Notes under the pieces: generated by a model
The model's input: the letters and a program-made list of their open reading frames with translations, nothing else
Database searches by the model: none
What the model was told of the DNA's origin: nothing
Part shown: positions 5,686 through 6,148 of the stretch, piece after piece
How the letters are laid out: each line of letters starts with the position of its first letter
How positions within the stretch are numbered: the stretch's first letter is position 1
Translations under genes and position numbers: made by a program
Source: Rhizobium sp. Q54
GTDB taxonomy: Bacteria; Pseudomonadota; Alphaproteobacteria; Rhizobiales; Beijerinckiaceae
Assembly: GCA_945903655.1 (NCBI GenBank)
Contig: CAMDOY010000239.1
Location: 1 to 6,148 of the forward strand
Length of the DNA stretch: 6,148 nt
Reading direction: 5' to 3'

Positions 5686-6148
5686 TGAACGCGCCCGCGC
5701 CGCAAACCCCCGAGGTCCAGCGTCGGCACCGCAGGGTGGCCTTTGCGGTGACCGGCGTGGTGATGACGATGACGGGCCTGTCCTTCGCTTCCGTTCCGCT
5801 CTACGACCTCTTCTGCCGCATGACCGGTTACGGCGGGACGACACAGGTCGCCACCCAGGGCTCGGCGACGCGGGGCGAGCGCACTCTGAGCGTGCGTTTC
5901 GACGCCAATGTGGGCCAGGGTCTCCCCTGGGGCTTCGAACCCGAAACCCCCATGGTGAAAGTCCGCACGGGCGTGACGCAAACCGTCTTCTACAAGGTGA
6001 CCAACCGTTCGGATCGGGAATGGACGGCGACCGCGACCTATAATGTCGCGCCGGACCAGGCGGGCATCTATTTCACCAAGATTTCCTGCTTCTGCTTCAA
6101 CGAGCAAACTCTTGGCCCCGGCGAAACCGCCGAATGGCCCGTGGTCTT
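5685..6148 (+). CDS. ctaG: Cytochrome c oxidase assembly protein CtaG (Cox11 family), 3' end cut by window
   Basis: CtaG (Cox11) is a membrane-anchored periplasmic copper chaperone that delivers copper to the CuB site of CoxA. The 154 residues visible include an N-terminal cytoplasmic stretch (1-17), one membrane helix (about 18-38), then SVPLYDLFCRMTGYGG (36-51) with the conserved C44. The copper-binding CFCF motif follows at 135-138 within KISCFCFNEQTLGPGE (132-147). The usual continuation (MPVxFFVDP) reads EWPVV here, a small departure, before the window ends; about 45-50 residues are missing. The ATG overlaps the coxF stop by one base (TGATG), so the two are probably translated together. 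Subunit III (coxC/ctaE) is the expected next gene, but it cannot be seen. Confidence 0.96.
   Translation, partial: MNAPAPQTPEVQRRHRRVAFAVTGVVMTMTGLSFASVPLYDLFCRMTGYGGTTQVATQGSATRGERTLSVRFDANVGQGLPWGFEPETPMVKVRTGVTQTVFYKVTNRSDREWTATATYNVAPDQAGIYFTKISCFCFNEQTLGPGETAEWPVV

Overview
The window reads as chromosomal DNA of a GC-rich alphaproteobacterium, most likely of the order Hyphomicrobiales (Rhizobiales). That is an inference from the gene order coxB-coxA-ctaB-coxF-ctaG, an IalB-family gene divergent from coxB, and a glycine riboswitch of the kind that precedes gcv genes in this class. No mobile element, tRNA, rRNA or CRISPR array was seen.

Left part (1-1455, minus strand). Positions 1-122 hold a glycine riboswitch read leftward. 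Its first aptamer is complete and the start of a second domain is cut by the window edge, so the regulated gene (probably gcvT or a relative) lies outside. To its right are two genes for exported proteins, also read leftward: an unrecognised lipoprotein (220-855) and an invasion-associated locus B (IalB) family protein (928-1455). The two may share a transcript.

Centre (1456-1853). A 398-base divergent intergenic region separates ialB from coxB. It is rich in small inverted repeats: a hairpin followed by six T, a perfect 13-base palindrome, an AT-rich inverted repeat, and two hairpins in the probable coxB leader. A two-codon start-stop reading frame sits between the Shine-Dalgarno sequence and the coxB start.

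Right part (1854-6148, plus strand). This is an aa3-type cytochrome c oxidase operon: subunit II (coxB), subunit I (coxA), heme O synthase (ctaB), a small single-span membrane protein (coxF), and the CuB-delivery chaperone ctaG, truncated at the right edge. Subunits I and II form the catalytic core. CtaB makes heme O, the precursor of heme A, and CtaG supplies copper to subunit I. The small CoxF protein resembles the mitochondrial assembly factor COA3. The downstream gene is expected to be subunit III, outside the window. A perfect 11-bp hairpin separates coxA from ctaB and may set the ratio of structural to assembly genes.

The operon itself is a known type. The points most worth a second look are paired unusual residues at the CuA/Mg junction of the oxidase (Lys in CoxB, Glu in CoxA), the COA3-like character of CoxF, the start-stop element before coxB, and the palindrome in the divergent region.
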